Shown in pieces: positions 19,348 through 28,833 of a DNA stretch of 64,000 nucleotides; position 1 is the stretch's first letter, and each line of letters begins with the position of its first letter. The stretch lies in NCBI GenBank assembly GCA_010909165.1, contig VJWM01000108.1:310001-374000 (forward strand). The letters are read 5' to 3'. A program made the translations under genes and the position numbers. The notes under the pieces are model-generated. The model saw only the letters and a program-made list of their open reading frames with translations. It had not been told where the DNA came from and did no database searches. Origin of the DNA: Anthoceros angustus (Eukaryota > Streptophyta > Anthocerotopsida > Anthocerotales > Anthocerotaceae).

Positions 19348-21498
19348 ATGCAGCAGCGATCGTTGGGGAGGGTTGAAGAGCAAATGGAGACACCCGCGGC
19401 AGCTCCATCCGAAGAGCCAGTTCCTGCGCAGGAGCACAGTAACGGGCATGGGAAAGATGCTGACAGGACAGCAGGAGATGGCGCGGGTGACGAGTTCGTG
19501 GTTTGCAACGGCGGGTCCGGCGAATCACAAGATGCATCCTCCCAGGCTGATGACAGGATTCAGAAGCTGACGCAGGAGCTCGCACAGGCTCGGAAGCAGT
19601 GGCAGGAGGACATCAGAGCACGAGATGACAAGTATGCAGAGCTGGACACCAAATTCGGGCGACTGCAGAAACGCGCGAAGCACCGGATTCAGGAAGTGCA
19701 GAAGGAGAAGGAGGAGCTGGAAGCGCGTGTTTCGGCAGCAGAGGATCAGGCAGCGCAGGCCACAACCGAGCAGTCTGCCTTGAAAAAGGATCTTGAAACG
19801 GCCAGGGCGCAGGTGCAGCAGTTGGAGAGCTCCACCTTGAGGCTCAGCAATGAGATCGAGGACATGCGGCGGGGATTGGATGCCAAGGAGCATAGCCTTG
19901 CCGAATCTCGTCGCATTGCGTCTGAGAAAGATCAAGCAGCTCTGGAGATGGCATCGGCTATGAAAGAGGCTGAGGAGAAGCATCAAACTGTGGTTGCGGA
20001 GCTGGCTGAGAAACACCGCAAGGCGTTGGAAGCTGTGGAAGCTCGGCTGAGTGATGCTGTGAAAGACGTAATTGGAGCATCCAAGGAGCGGGCAAAGCTC
20101 GCCGAAACGATATCAGATCTGCAGCTCCAGCTCGCGGACAGGGAATCCAAGCTCGCGGAATTAGATGCGGCGTCCAGCGGAGAAGCTGTGAGACTTGGTG
20201 CCTTGCTGGAAGGTACTAAGGGGGAGCTTGCAAGGCTTGAGCAGGAGCATAGGAATGCTCAGGAGACGTGGGAGGCGACTGTGGCAAAGCTGAATGCTAA
20301 GCTGGAGCAGGCTGAAAAGTCTCGTCTTGCTCAAGAAAGTGCCGCATTCGAGACGAAGAGCTGGCTGGAATCTGAATTGCAGCAACAGCGGCAGGTCATT
20401 TGCGGGCTTGAAGCAGATCTGGTGGAAGCAAAGGAAGAGACTGCCCATCTAGCAAAGGAGATGGCATCCTACAAGGTGCGGGCTCATGCTCTGCTGCAGA
20501 AGAAGGAAGCAGAGCTCATGGCTGCCGTCGATGCTGACCTGATTGCTGCTCAAGAGGAAGCCCTTCAGGAAGCTCAAAGGCAGGCTGCTGCAGCAGCCAC
20601 AGAGAAGGATCAGGCCTTGAAAACGCTGAAGGAGGCCATTGATGATTATGAAACACAACTGTCTACAAGGGAAATGGCGCTTATGGATGCAGAGCAGCGA
20701 ATCCGTGACATTGCCACAAAGCTGGAGCTTGCCAAAGGTCAGTTGGTGTCTCAGCGGGAGGAAGCGGACAGCCATTTCCGTGAACTGGAAGCTACCTGGC
20801 GTTCCCGTTGTGACGCACTAGAGGCGAAGGTGAAAGGCTTGGATGTGAGCAATGAACTGGCTTTGGTTCGGTCTAATCTCGACAGGCTGCAGGATGAGTA
20901 TGACTCCTTTCGAGCGATGGCTACCAATATGATGGAAGCCAAAGATCAGGAGATATCACGGTTGCTCGACCACAACACTAACCTTCAGAGGTCTATTCAG
21001 GCCCAACCACTAGCATCCAGTGTGGCAATCGAGAAGATAGTCTCGGAGCCCCAAGACTTGTCAGTATCGGTCGTTGCTGCAGCGGAGCAGCAAATACTGG
21101 TGTTGGCCAGGCAGCAGGCTCAACGAGAGGAGGAAGTTGCCCAGTGTCGCCGCCATATCCAGGCTTTGCAGGAAGAGATTGCTGAGCTAGAGCGGGAAAA
21201 TAGACTTCATGGTCAACAGGAAGCCATGCTCAAGGAAGAGCTTCGGAATGTGGAAAGAGCTAACAAGCGCGATGGTGTGGACCTCACATACCTGAAGAAC
21301 GTCATCCTCAAGTTGCTGGAAACTGGAGAAGTGGAGGTTCTTCTTCCGGTTGTGGCGATGCTGTTGCAGTTCAGCCCTGACGAGGTTAGACGGTGTCAAG
21401 AAGCTTATGGAGCTGCACCTGAGACGCCCTCCACAGTAGATCTTGCAGCTTCAACTCCACGGTCCATTCTCTCTAGACTGAGCTTCAGTGCGAGGTAG
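19348..21498 (+). CDS. GRIP: GRIP-domain golgin, 716 aa
   Basis: Long coiled-coil tether of the trans-Golgi network; the GRIP domain binds the GTPase ARL1. Single-exon ORF from ATG 19348. Residues 1-70 are acidic and Gly/Ala-rich, residues 70-630 are near-continuous heptad coiled coil (for example RLQKRAKHRIQEVQKEKEEL). The C-terminal GRIP domain contains VDLTYLKNVILKLLETGEV followed by LLPVVAMLLQFSPDEVRRC, including the conserved Tyr and the LLP..AMLLQFSP core. A 30-residue Ser/Thr tail follows. The combination of coiled coil and GRIP is diagnostic of this family (Arabidopsis GRIP). No membrane segment is present, as expected for an ARL1-recruited golgin. Confidence 0.93.
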   Translation: MQQRSLGRVEEQMETPAAAPSEEPVPAQEHSNGHGKDADRTAGDGAGDEFVVCNGGSGESQDASSQADDRIQKLTQELAQARKQWQEDIRARDDKYAELDTKFGRLQKRAKHRIQEVQKEKEELEARVSAAEDQAAQATTEQSALKKDLETARAQVQQLESSTLRLSNEIEDMRRGLDAKEHSLAESRRIASEKDQAALEMASAMKEAEEKHQTVVAELAEKHRKALEAVEARLSDAVKDVIGASKERAKLAETISDLQLQLADRESKLAELDAASSGEAVRLGALLEGTKGELARLEQEHRNAQETWEATVAKLNAKLEQAEKSRLAQESAAFETKSWLESELQQQRQVICGLEADLVEAKEETAHLAKEMASYKVRAHALLQKKEAELMAAVDADLIAAQEEALQEAQRQAAAAATEKDQALKTLKEAIDDYETQLSTREMALMDAEQRIRDIATKLELAKGQLVSQREEADSHFRELEATWRSRCDALEAKVKGLDVSNELALVRSNLDRLQDEYDSFRAMATNMMEAKDQEISRLLDHNTNLQRSIQAQPLASSVAIEKIVSEPQDLSVSVVAAAEQQILVLARQQAQREEEVAQCRRHIQALQEEIAELERENRLHGQQEAMLKEELRNVERANKRDGVDLTYLKNVILKLLETGEVEVLLPVVAMLLQFSPDEVRRCQEAYGAAPETPSTVDLAASTPRSILSRLSFSAR

Positions 21499-22479
21499 CC
21501 CTGTATGGCTATGCCTCTTGGATGCAGGGTGTAGCTCACCAGACTACAAGGTCGTGGATTGCTTGTTAGCTGCTATTTGTCCTCGTAGGCCCTACCCATT
21601 TCCTGTCAAAGTCAGATGATCCTGGCGTGAACGGATTTAGGAACCTCCGCGCTTGGTGACATCTCACTATTCAAATGGATCTCCAGGCGACTCTCACTTT
21701 GAAGGCATCCAGACATCCTGGCCGGCATGGTATGCACAGGCTTTGCTGTCTGGAATATTTCAACGAATTGGACATACGGAACCAAGTCCAAGTTTGAGCA
21801 AGGTTCAGCATTTTCTCCAGGTTTTTGGACAGACTGAACCAATCTTACTTTCAGTGAGTTCCGCATTTTTATCCTGGTTTTTGGACACACTGAAGCAAGT
21901 CCAAGTTTCAGGAGGAAAGCAAGCTCTATTGCATCGACGTTCCCCTCCATGTTTCCTTTTCTATGAGGGCAGGTTCTCGCGTGTGGAGTTGAGGGGACAT
22001 GAACGGCATGTGTTTTGATACATTCATTTCCAGCTGTTATTGGCTTGTGCCATCACTTCCCTTATCTGTTCAGCACTGCGAGCCTTAAATACTGTTTCCA
22101 TAATCATCATTCGGCGAACTACATGTGATCTAAGTAGGAGTAAAGAGATAGATAGGGGTAAACAAGTGTGTTATCCTGCAGTTCATGCAGTTGGGTAGTT
22201 GCCCATGTAGACCAGTTAGGAAAATAGTTATCATGTCCTGTATATAAAACTCTTCTCCCATTAATTCAATCTGCCTCTCTTGTGTATCTGTTTTTGGTCG
22301 CATTTCCGTTCGCTCACTTTGGCACCGTCAAGCACCCATCCTGCATCCTGCAGGGAGATGGTGCTAAGAATCCACGCAACTGGATTTCTTTAAGTTGACA
22401 TCTGTGACACAAACCTGGAAGCAGCCTCACAAATGGGTTGGAAGATAGTGATCACAATGAAGGATTCAGCTTTGTCTTT

Positions 22480-23790
22480 TGTCACTGCCCTCAGAAAATT
22501 TCTGCAGTGTGCGTTAGGAGAGTACGTGAGGCATTTCAAAGTTTTAGCGGCTGCTCACAACAGGGTAGAGTCACGACCATGAGACACTTTCGTGAGGAAG
22601 TCTAAAATTTGGAGGTCCAGAGCTCGTCTATGGTCCACCATGCTGATAGCATGTGCCAGGACGTCTCAAGTGTTTTTCTCACCTTTCAAACAAGGAAGGT
22701 CGTCCGTCATATTGCAGTCCTCAGACACAAAGTTCTTGGGTATTTCTCTATGCATGCTCTTTCTGATGAAGACATAAGCATATGGCTGTCCGAACACACA
22801 CGCAGAGCGCAGAGCGTAACCATATAGTATGGAGTTGCTGAACTTCGAGGATTTCGTGAAGATGAAAAAGGATTTTTTACTCATTCTGGACTCCTGTAGA
22901 CGAGCGAGTTTTAGTATGCTTGCAGAAAAGGACCCTCTGCGGAGACCAAGAAACACACCAAGATTCTCTTCAGCACGGTGGCCTCAGCTGGCCGCCAATG
23001 TGTGAAACGTTCTGGCGCTTTCGACTGTGTGATCGATGAAGCCTCAAAGCTGTATGTTTTGTACACATGTTCCCAGTTGCCAACCTGTGGTGTTGGATGA
23101 AGTAGGGCATTCTTGTGCTCAAAGACCACCATCTGAAGCACAAAACTGGACATTCTTGCGTTTAGAGACCAACATCTTGGTGCTAAGAGCCCTACTTCAT
23201 CAAGTGGTGATTTGCGGCAATGGAAGCAGGGTGCAGAACTTTGGAGATGGAGCACTTGTTGGGACCGGAGAGGGAATAGACCTCCGGACCAATGCAGTAC
23301 TGGAGAGAATTCATCTACCCCGCAGGCTGAGCGGATTGGTGGGCGCTTTCTCGGGCTACAAGAAGTGCGACGAGGCTCTCAGCAACTTGCTGGAATGTGC
23401 GTTAGAAAAAGATGAGAGGCACGGACGATCCTCACAGAGCCCTGACAACGGCGAGGAGCCACGATCATTAGTCACTCTCGTCAAGAAGGACTTGAAGGAC
23501 CTCAGTTCCTCCGTGATCCGCCATGGCCCCAGTCTATTCCAGGACATGCCAAGTCTTTCTTACCTCTGAAACAAGGCAGAGCGGGGATCACAAAGCTTCG
23601 CCTCTCACAAAGCAAGTTCTTGCGTATTTCGTACGCAGGATATTTCTGATGCAGACATACGTAAGTTGCTGTCCCCTACACCCGCGGGACGTAGTCCTGT
23701 ATCATGGATACTTGGTAGAAAATCATCTCCACATTCTGGGCTCCTGTGGAGTGGCAGGTTGTGGTATGCTTGCAGGAAGTGTCCCCTCTG
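22480..23790. repeat. Diverged direct duplication, about 0.85 kb apart
   Basis: Blocks align by eye: CTCACCTTTCAAACAAGG (about 22680) with TTACCTCTGAAACAAGG (about 23557), and CATTCTGGACTCCTGTAGACG (about 22883) with CATTCTGGGCTCCTGTGGAG (about 23733), each followed by TATGCTTGCAG. Order and spacing are kept. Divergence is high, so the event is old. Confidence 0.5.
23036..23569 (+). CDS. Hypothetical ORF, 177 aa
   Basis: Open from ATG 23036. The second half (ERIHLPRRLSGLVGAFSGYK ... LVTLVKKDLKDLSSSVIRHG) has protein-like composition; the first half is Cys-rich and unconvincing. It overlaps the second half of a diverged duplication whose other copy is interrupted, which argues for a relic. 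No family recognised. Confidence 0.2.
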   Translation: MKPQSCMFCTHVPSCQPVVLDEVGHSCAQRPPSEAQNWTFLRLETNILVLRALLHQVVICGNGSRVQNFGDGALVGTGEGIDLRTNAVLERIHLPRRLSGLVGAFSGYKKCDEALSNLLECALEKDERHGRSSQSPDNGEEPRSLVTLVKKDLKDLSSSVIRHGPSLFQDMPSLSYL

Positions 23791-23890
23791 CAGGCAATCT
23801 TGAACATCTCCGTATTATGGCAGGCCACCTCGACCCAAAAATTGCTCTCGATGATCAAAATGTTTTATAAATCACAGACAAAATTGACAT

Positions 23891-24546
23891 CTAATCCACT
23901 TCCTGAAGCGGGGCCGCAACATCCTCGGCAGTGAATTTTCCCTTGCCCTTCTCTGCGGCTCGGCCCTTGCCCTTCCTGTCCAACAAGGACTTCCTATCCT
24001 TGTCGAGCTTCAACTTGGTGATGACCACCTTGGACGGGTGAATTCCAACGTTCACCGTTGCGCCTGCTCTCCCGCAAATTACATGCCATGATCAGTTCCG
24101 CACTCACCCGAGCACTGCTCTGCACACCTGAATCTCAAGAGGAGCACAGCAAACAGCTCAGCCACGAAAACCTAAAGCCATTACCGTTCACTTTCTCGCG
24201 CGTGATGCGCTCGATGTGCACAACCCACTTCCTTCTGTACACCTGGACAACCTTGCCCTCTTGCCCCTTGTGGGGTCCGCGCACAACCATCACCTCGTCA
24301 TCCTTCCTTACCGGAACGGACCGCACCTGCACAAAGCACGAATGATTCAATCACACAACAAACGGAAACGCGGGAATACAAAAGAACCCTAGCGAGGCAC
24401 ACAACAGGGACTCCTCTTACGTTGTACTTGTTCTTCAAGTCCGAAGACAGTCCGGCGCTCATCAAAATGCGCCTCACGCTCGACGGAGCCTTGAAGTGGT
24501 CCCGCCGAGACTTGCGCCTCGAGCTGCTCACTCTGCTGAATTTCAT
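23891..24546 (-). CDS. RPL26: 60S ribosomal protein L26 (uL24), 146 aa
   Basis: Component of the large cytosolic ribosomal subunit near the exit tunnel. Three exons: 24421-24546, 24185-24326 and 23891-24063, all with GT-AG introns of about 94 and 121 bp. The protein starts [20 protein letters not shown], continues [20 protein letters not shown] (the KOW motif) and [17 protein letters not shown], and ends with [20 protein letters not shown] plus a Lys/Gly-rich tail. Length matches plant L26 exactly. The start lies within about 100 bp of a truncated PPR frame on the same strand, so promoter space on that side overlaps the relic. Confidence 0.97.
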
Positions 24547-25442
24547 GTTTGCGCTGGATTAGCGACGGGCGCAGACGCTACGGCTGCGGAGGCGCAGAGA
24601 GAGGAGTTGGTGATGAACGTGTTCCCCCCTTTGTTCCAACAAGCCCCGTTTGATTTTAGGGTTCTGATTCTTCCTTTTAGGGTTCTCGGCGTAGGGTTTA
24701 CGCAAAACCCTAAGTAGGGGTCATGGAGCAAAATCCCAATTTGGAAGCTGCTGAGCTGAACTACGGGAGGGCACGGGTCTGTTAAGATGTGTTGAGGGAA
24801 CAAGGATTCCCAGTCGAATATGTGAGAAACGTCATACTGCGGACAGACGGGAACTGGACATGCAATTCCATCCTTTTTCCTTCCCAAGTACGCATTTGAT
24901 TCGCACCCAAGTTTGACAGTGAGGTCACGAACTCGTCGCCCCACAACAAGATCCTTCTTAGCTGCACGCAATTTGAGCACGGTGTAAAACAGAGACTGAG
25001 GAATAGCAGAATCTGTGTGCGCCAGGGTTTCCAGGGCTGCAACGGCCTCAGAAAGCTTCCCCTGCTGACAAAATATGCTCACGGTTCCAGCCGTTACGAC
25101 GCCCATTTCCGATCCCGGATGCCTGCCAGGTTCAGGCTTATCCGGAGAGCTCGACTTGGAAGGAGAGCCAACATGACCCATCCGCTTATCCAAGGAAACG
25201 AGCTGCTCATCAACCCACGCTGGCTCAAACGTGTTGCTTAACCGCAGGACCTCGCCGGACTGGAAGTCAGGCGAACGGGCAAATTTCTTGTCTCGTCTGT
25301 CGTCCCACCACATGGCAGGGTGCAGAAAAAACTGTTGCCACAAGTGCCCCTGCTCCTGGCGACGACCAGCGCTGGAATCTCCATTCCCACCCACACATTT
25401 TCTCACAGCTGGATCCGCTGGGCTCCTTTCACTGCTGCACAT
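24543..25442 (-). pseudogene. Truncated PPR gene with N-terminal PDF-like motif
   Basis: From ATG 25442 the frame holds LWQQFFLHPAMWWDDRRDKK, then PDFQSGEVLRL and EPAWVDEQL. This fits the PDF motif (WWD.R..K...PDF....) known from plant OSB single-strand DNA-binding proteins and from the N-terminus of some PPR proteins. It is followed by one PPR-like region (VSIFCQQGKLSEAVAALETL, LFYTVLKLRAAKKDLVVGRR). After about 24880 the similarity stops and the rest looks random until the frame ends at the L26 start. I infer a PPR gene cut off after its first repeats. A short expressed protein is possible but less likely. Confidence 0.5.
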
Positions 25443-25740
25443 CCATGGAGGCTTGGTTGTTTGCCAGGGGTTCACTCCCTTGGGTGAGGTGAGCGGGAGC
25501 TCCTGGTACAATCTCTGTACACACACCAATTTGTTGGGGGTCCAGAATTGGTCCGGATTGCCATACTGCGGCCATCGTTCAGGGCCCGTTGTTGGAGCAT
25601 GAGGCTAAAGCAACAGAGCATGGCAGAATGCCCAGGTATAATGTGGACACATGACCACTACACTATGAGAAAGGGTAATGTGGAGACTTCATAAGAAGGA
25701 AGACATTGAAAAACTGTCTACCTCGAGTCAATGGAAACAG

Positions 25741-25905
25741 CCCATTAAAGGGCCAAGGGCGCTAGCCCCGAATGTCGATCCCGAAAGTATCAACAGCCCA
25801 TTAAAGGGCCAAGGGCGCCAGCCCCGAATGTCGATCCCGAAAGTATCAACAGCCCACTAAAGGGCCAATGGCGCTAGCCCCGAATGTCGAGCTCGAAAGT
25901 ATTAA
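25741..25905 (+). repeat. 56-bp tandem repeat, 3 copies
   Basis: Units start CCCATTAAAGGGCCAAGGGC at 25741, 25797 and 25853, nearly identical. Non-coding. Confidence 0.9.
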
Positions 25906-26857
25906 CCCCCAAGTATGTCATAGTCACATATTATAAGAAAAAGGCCTACCTACGACGTTGAAGTTGATATAGCGTCTCGTTACCGTTCTGCAAGCAATGT
26001 TGGCAGCGTTAGCCAACGCCCTCTGCAAGGTGATGAAACCTTTGTCGAAAGAAAGCCAACAATGCCCCAAGGTGATGAAAACCCTCTCGAAAGAAAATCA
26101 CCACGGGGGATTGGAGGAAAGGGGGAGACTCGCTTCGTTCCATCGATTATGGTAGGCTTAAGCACAATGCTTTATGAGCCGTTCGAAACCCTTGCCCATG
26201 GTCTCGATGGTGAGGGGATGAAGGCATGGTCGTGTATTTGTATACTTTGGATGTCGTGCATCCAATCGGAGGGTTATGATTGATGTGCTCACAAATGATG
26301 TTCCTGTTAGGGTCCGACGACATACGCAATACAGATTTGATCCCGCGGTTAGAAATAGATCTGCCCTTAGAAATAGATCTGCCCTGAATGACACGCCATT
26401 GTGCAAGGTATATGGGCGCTCCGGAGCCTATGCGGAAGAAATTCGCTCAGTTTGGCCAAACATGATGTCGCGAACGACATCATCCGTAACTGGATAGTGA
26501 GCCAAGTGGGACTCAGTGTCATCAAGGGTCCACAGCTACAAGATGATAGACAACAAGCCAAAGGCTAGACCAAGCTCAAGTGGAACCTCATCGCGGTAGA
26601 AAAAGATGTCAGTACGATATGGAAAGCCTGGATGCACGGTCGAGCCAGAAGCCAAGAGCTCGCTTCCTTCCCCGGGCAGGAGCGGCAGAGGTGAGCCCAA
26701 GCAGGCGGGGAATAATAGTAGGCCGGGGAATAATAGAATTCAGAAGAAGGCCCTCTGCGTCTACCAAACTGCTTCTCCTCGACACAGCGAGCGTGAAAAA
26801 AAGTGGCATGGCCGGGCTCCGAGGATAAGGAATCCCCAAGCCAACCTTAGGTAACCT
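25906..26857. other. Intergenic region without recognisable gene
   Basis: Short open frames only. A small direct repeat (CTTAGAAATAGATCTGCCC, twice) lies near 26350-26390. Nothing else seen. Confidence 0.4.
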
Positions 26858-27047
26858 GCAAGGGAAGGCCCCTCCTCAACACTTTGCATATGCAAGGGAA
26901 GGCCCCTCCTCAACATTTTGCATATGCAAGGGAAGGCCCCTCCTCAACAATTTGCATATGCAGGGGAAGGCCCCTCCTCAACACTTTGAATGTGGAAGGC
27001 CTCTCCTCAACACTTTGCATATGCAAGGGGAAGGCCTCTCCTCATCA
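26858..27047 (+). repeat. 34-bp tandem repeat, about 5 copies
   Basis: Units start GCAAGGGAAGGCCCCTCCTC at 26858, 26892, 26926 and 26960, with diverged copies to about 27047. It lies about 200 bp upstream of APC11, so it could sit in its promoter. Confidence 0.85.
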
Positions 27048-27247
27048 CCTGATAAATGGAGAGTGCAGCCTGTGTTTTGTTGGGTACCCAAACCCCTTTA
27101 TGGACTGTGTTCTGTTGGGTAGATACCTACCCAGGAAACCCAAACCCGTTGTGGTTTCGTTGTACGTATGTGCATAGGGGTCTTTCAGGCTTCCCCCGTA
27201 GCTCTCTTTCAAATATCGCGAGCTGCTGGACTTGCCGACCTCTCGAC

Positions 27248-27853
27248 ATGAAAGTGAAGATCCTCAGTATCCTGCCGCTGCTTGCCGCCAGGCGCCATTG
27301 GGTTTGCGTCGTCTCCGTTTTTTTAGGTTGAAATGTGGAGCTTGTTGCATTGCCGGATTGGCTTGGTGCGGAAACTTTGGCTGGTTTGTCTCTCTTGACC
27401 AGGTGCCTCCTCCCATCGTGAAACAATGTGATCAGAGTACGTTGCAGTCTCTGTTGCTTGATGTTCATGGCAAGGTCAGCTAGGCCCAGGACCTGGAGCC
27501 TGAGTCCCTCCTGCCTGTGTGGCTCTTGTGGCAGGTGGCATGGTGTTGCGTCATGGACTTGGACACTGGATGCGAACGATGACTCCTGTGGCATCTGCCG
27601 GATGGCCTTCGATGGCTGCTGTCCCGACTGTAAAATGCCCGGGGACGACTGTCCCCTCAGTAAGTTTCCTCACTTCCAGGAAGCTCCCCCCTTCGCGGGA
27701 TCATTTCTTGTAACTGAATGCTGGTGTGCAATTGCAGTCTGGGGAGCTTGCAACCACGCCTTCCATTTGCACTGTATCCTCAAGTGGGTGAACTCCCAGA
27801 GCCCCAGGCCACATTGCCCCATGTGCAGGCGAGAGTGGAAGTTCAGGGGATAG
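27248..27853 (+). CDS. APC11: APC11, RING-H2 subunit of the anaphase-promoting complex
   Basis: Catalytic RING subunit that recruits the E2 enzyme for ubiquitination of cyclins and securin. Exon 1 begins at ATG 27248 (MKVKIL). Exon 2 is 27535-27659 (WHGVASWTWTLDANDDSCGI, then CRMAFDGCCPDCKMPGDDC). Exon 3 is 27738-27853 (WGACNHAFHLHCILKWVNSQ, then HCPMCRREW). All zinc ligands (CGIC, CCPDC, C.HAFH.HC, CPMC) are present and the match to plant APC11 is nearly residue for residue. Oddity: to keep frame, exon 1 must end CTCAG, but the genome reads CTCAGTATCC, so no GT follows at the needed place. The nearest GT gives a one-base frame error. Either a G is missing from the sequence or splicing is non-standard. 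Confidence 0.9.
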
Positions 27854-27963
27854 CCTTAAAGGGGGTGGGTGGATGGTCAAGCTACCTAAGTGTTTCATAG
27901 TGAGTTCATTCATAAGCTTTTGGTGGACCAGCCACAACACAACGATGTCGGCTTTCCATTTGA

Positions 27964-28614
27964 TCACATGTGTTCGCAACACACTGAACGAAGAGCAGAA
28001 AGAGTCCAAATAGACAAACGAAGGGAAGGTCCGCATCGCTCCAAGATTAAAATGAGAGAAGGATGGAGTAACCCTATGGGAGAAGGGACTCCCTCGCCCA
28101 GAGGGCGCAGGTCCACCTCCCCCCGACGATGGAGGACGATGGCTGAACCATGGATGCCCATTACCTCTTCCTGACAAAGGAGATCTTTGAGCACAACTCC
28201 CACCCCCAAAGTTGACAGGACCCGAGCCCTGGACCTGGAACCAGCCCCTGCAGAAGCACTGCCAACACCAGCCGACACAGGCGGCTGCTGCAGTTGCGGC
28301 TGCTGTTGCTGCTGCACTGGGCCCCCTCGTCTTCCGTCCGCTGGTGATGTACTCTGTCTGAGTCCGAGATGTTTGCTTGTAGATGGCTGAACGCCACTCG
28401 GCAATCGATCTTCTCTTTTACTATTTTCTGCTATGTCCCTGGCCGAAGCTTTTTGAGGGCTTGGAGTAAAGTACTCTACACAAGGCTCGTGCAACAGAGC
28501 TGTATGAAACGCTTGTTGATCGGTTATGTAAGGAAAGGAGGGTGTCCATCTCGTGGCCGGCCAATGCATGTCGATGCCTCCACCTAGGACATGTGCTGTC
28601 CATGCACAACACAT
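27964..28614 (-). CDS. Hypothetical protein with Gln-rich segment
   Basis: Open frame of 216 codons from ATG 28614. The middle reads YITDQQAFHTALLHEPCVEY, then ARDIAENSKREDRLPSG, a poly-Gln/Pro stretch and RARVLSTLGVGVVLKDLLCQ. A good splice donor (GAG|GTAATG) at about 28165 suggests this is one exon of a larger gene, with the rest of the frame being intron. I do not recognise the family. Composition is gene-like but evidence is thin. Confidence 0.3.
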   Translation of the reverse strand: MCCAWTAHVLGGGIDMHWPATRWTPSFPYITDQQAFHTALLHEPCVEYFTPSPQKASARDIAENSKREDRLPSGVQPSTSKHLGLRQSTSPADGRRGGPVQQQQQPQLQQPPVSAGVGSASAGAGSRSRARVLSTLGVGVVLKDLLCQEEVMGIHGSAIVLHRRGEVDLRPLGEGVPSPIGLLHPSLILILERCGPSLRLSIWTLSALRSVCCEHM

Positions 28615-28833
28615 CCCTCCCCATCCTGTGTCGTTCTCCCCCGGGCGCCTCCAGTTCCTACAACAGGATCATCACACCAAGGTATTGGATTCCAAGTATT
28701 CGGCTTCTCCCTCTCCGTTGCAGTTCCAGAAGCAGCTAGCCAGACCGGTTGGGTTGAAGAGCCGCAGTGGCAGTATCAGGTCTGACTGACAAACTCCGTT
28801 GTGGTTTGGTTTGGTTTGGTTTATTCGGTTGAA

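Larger units (their letters stand above)
21499..23890. other. Intergenic region with an old local duplication
   Basis: Non-coding for the most part. Sequence at about 22480-22960 is partly repeated at 23390-23790 (see separate entry). A TATA-like TGTATATAAAACTC at about 22240 followed by pyrimidine-rich sequence may be a promoter or LTR relic. An ORF at 23036-23569 (177 aa) has no recognisable family. Confidence 0.4.

Noticed and set aside
28801-28833. Start of PPR gene 2 at 28801
   Set aside because: That codon is GTG; the first in-frame ATG is 28834.
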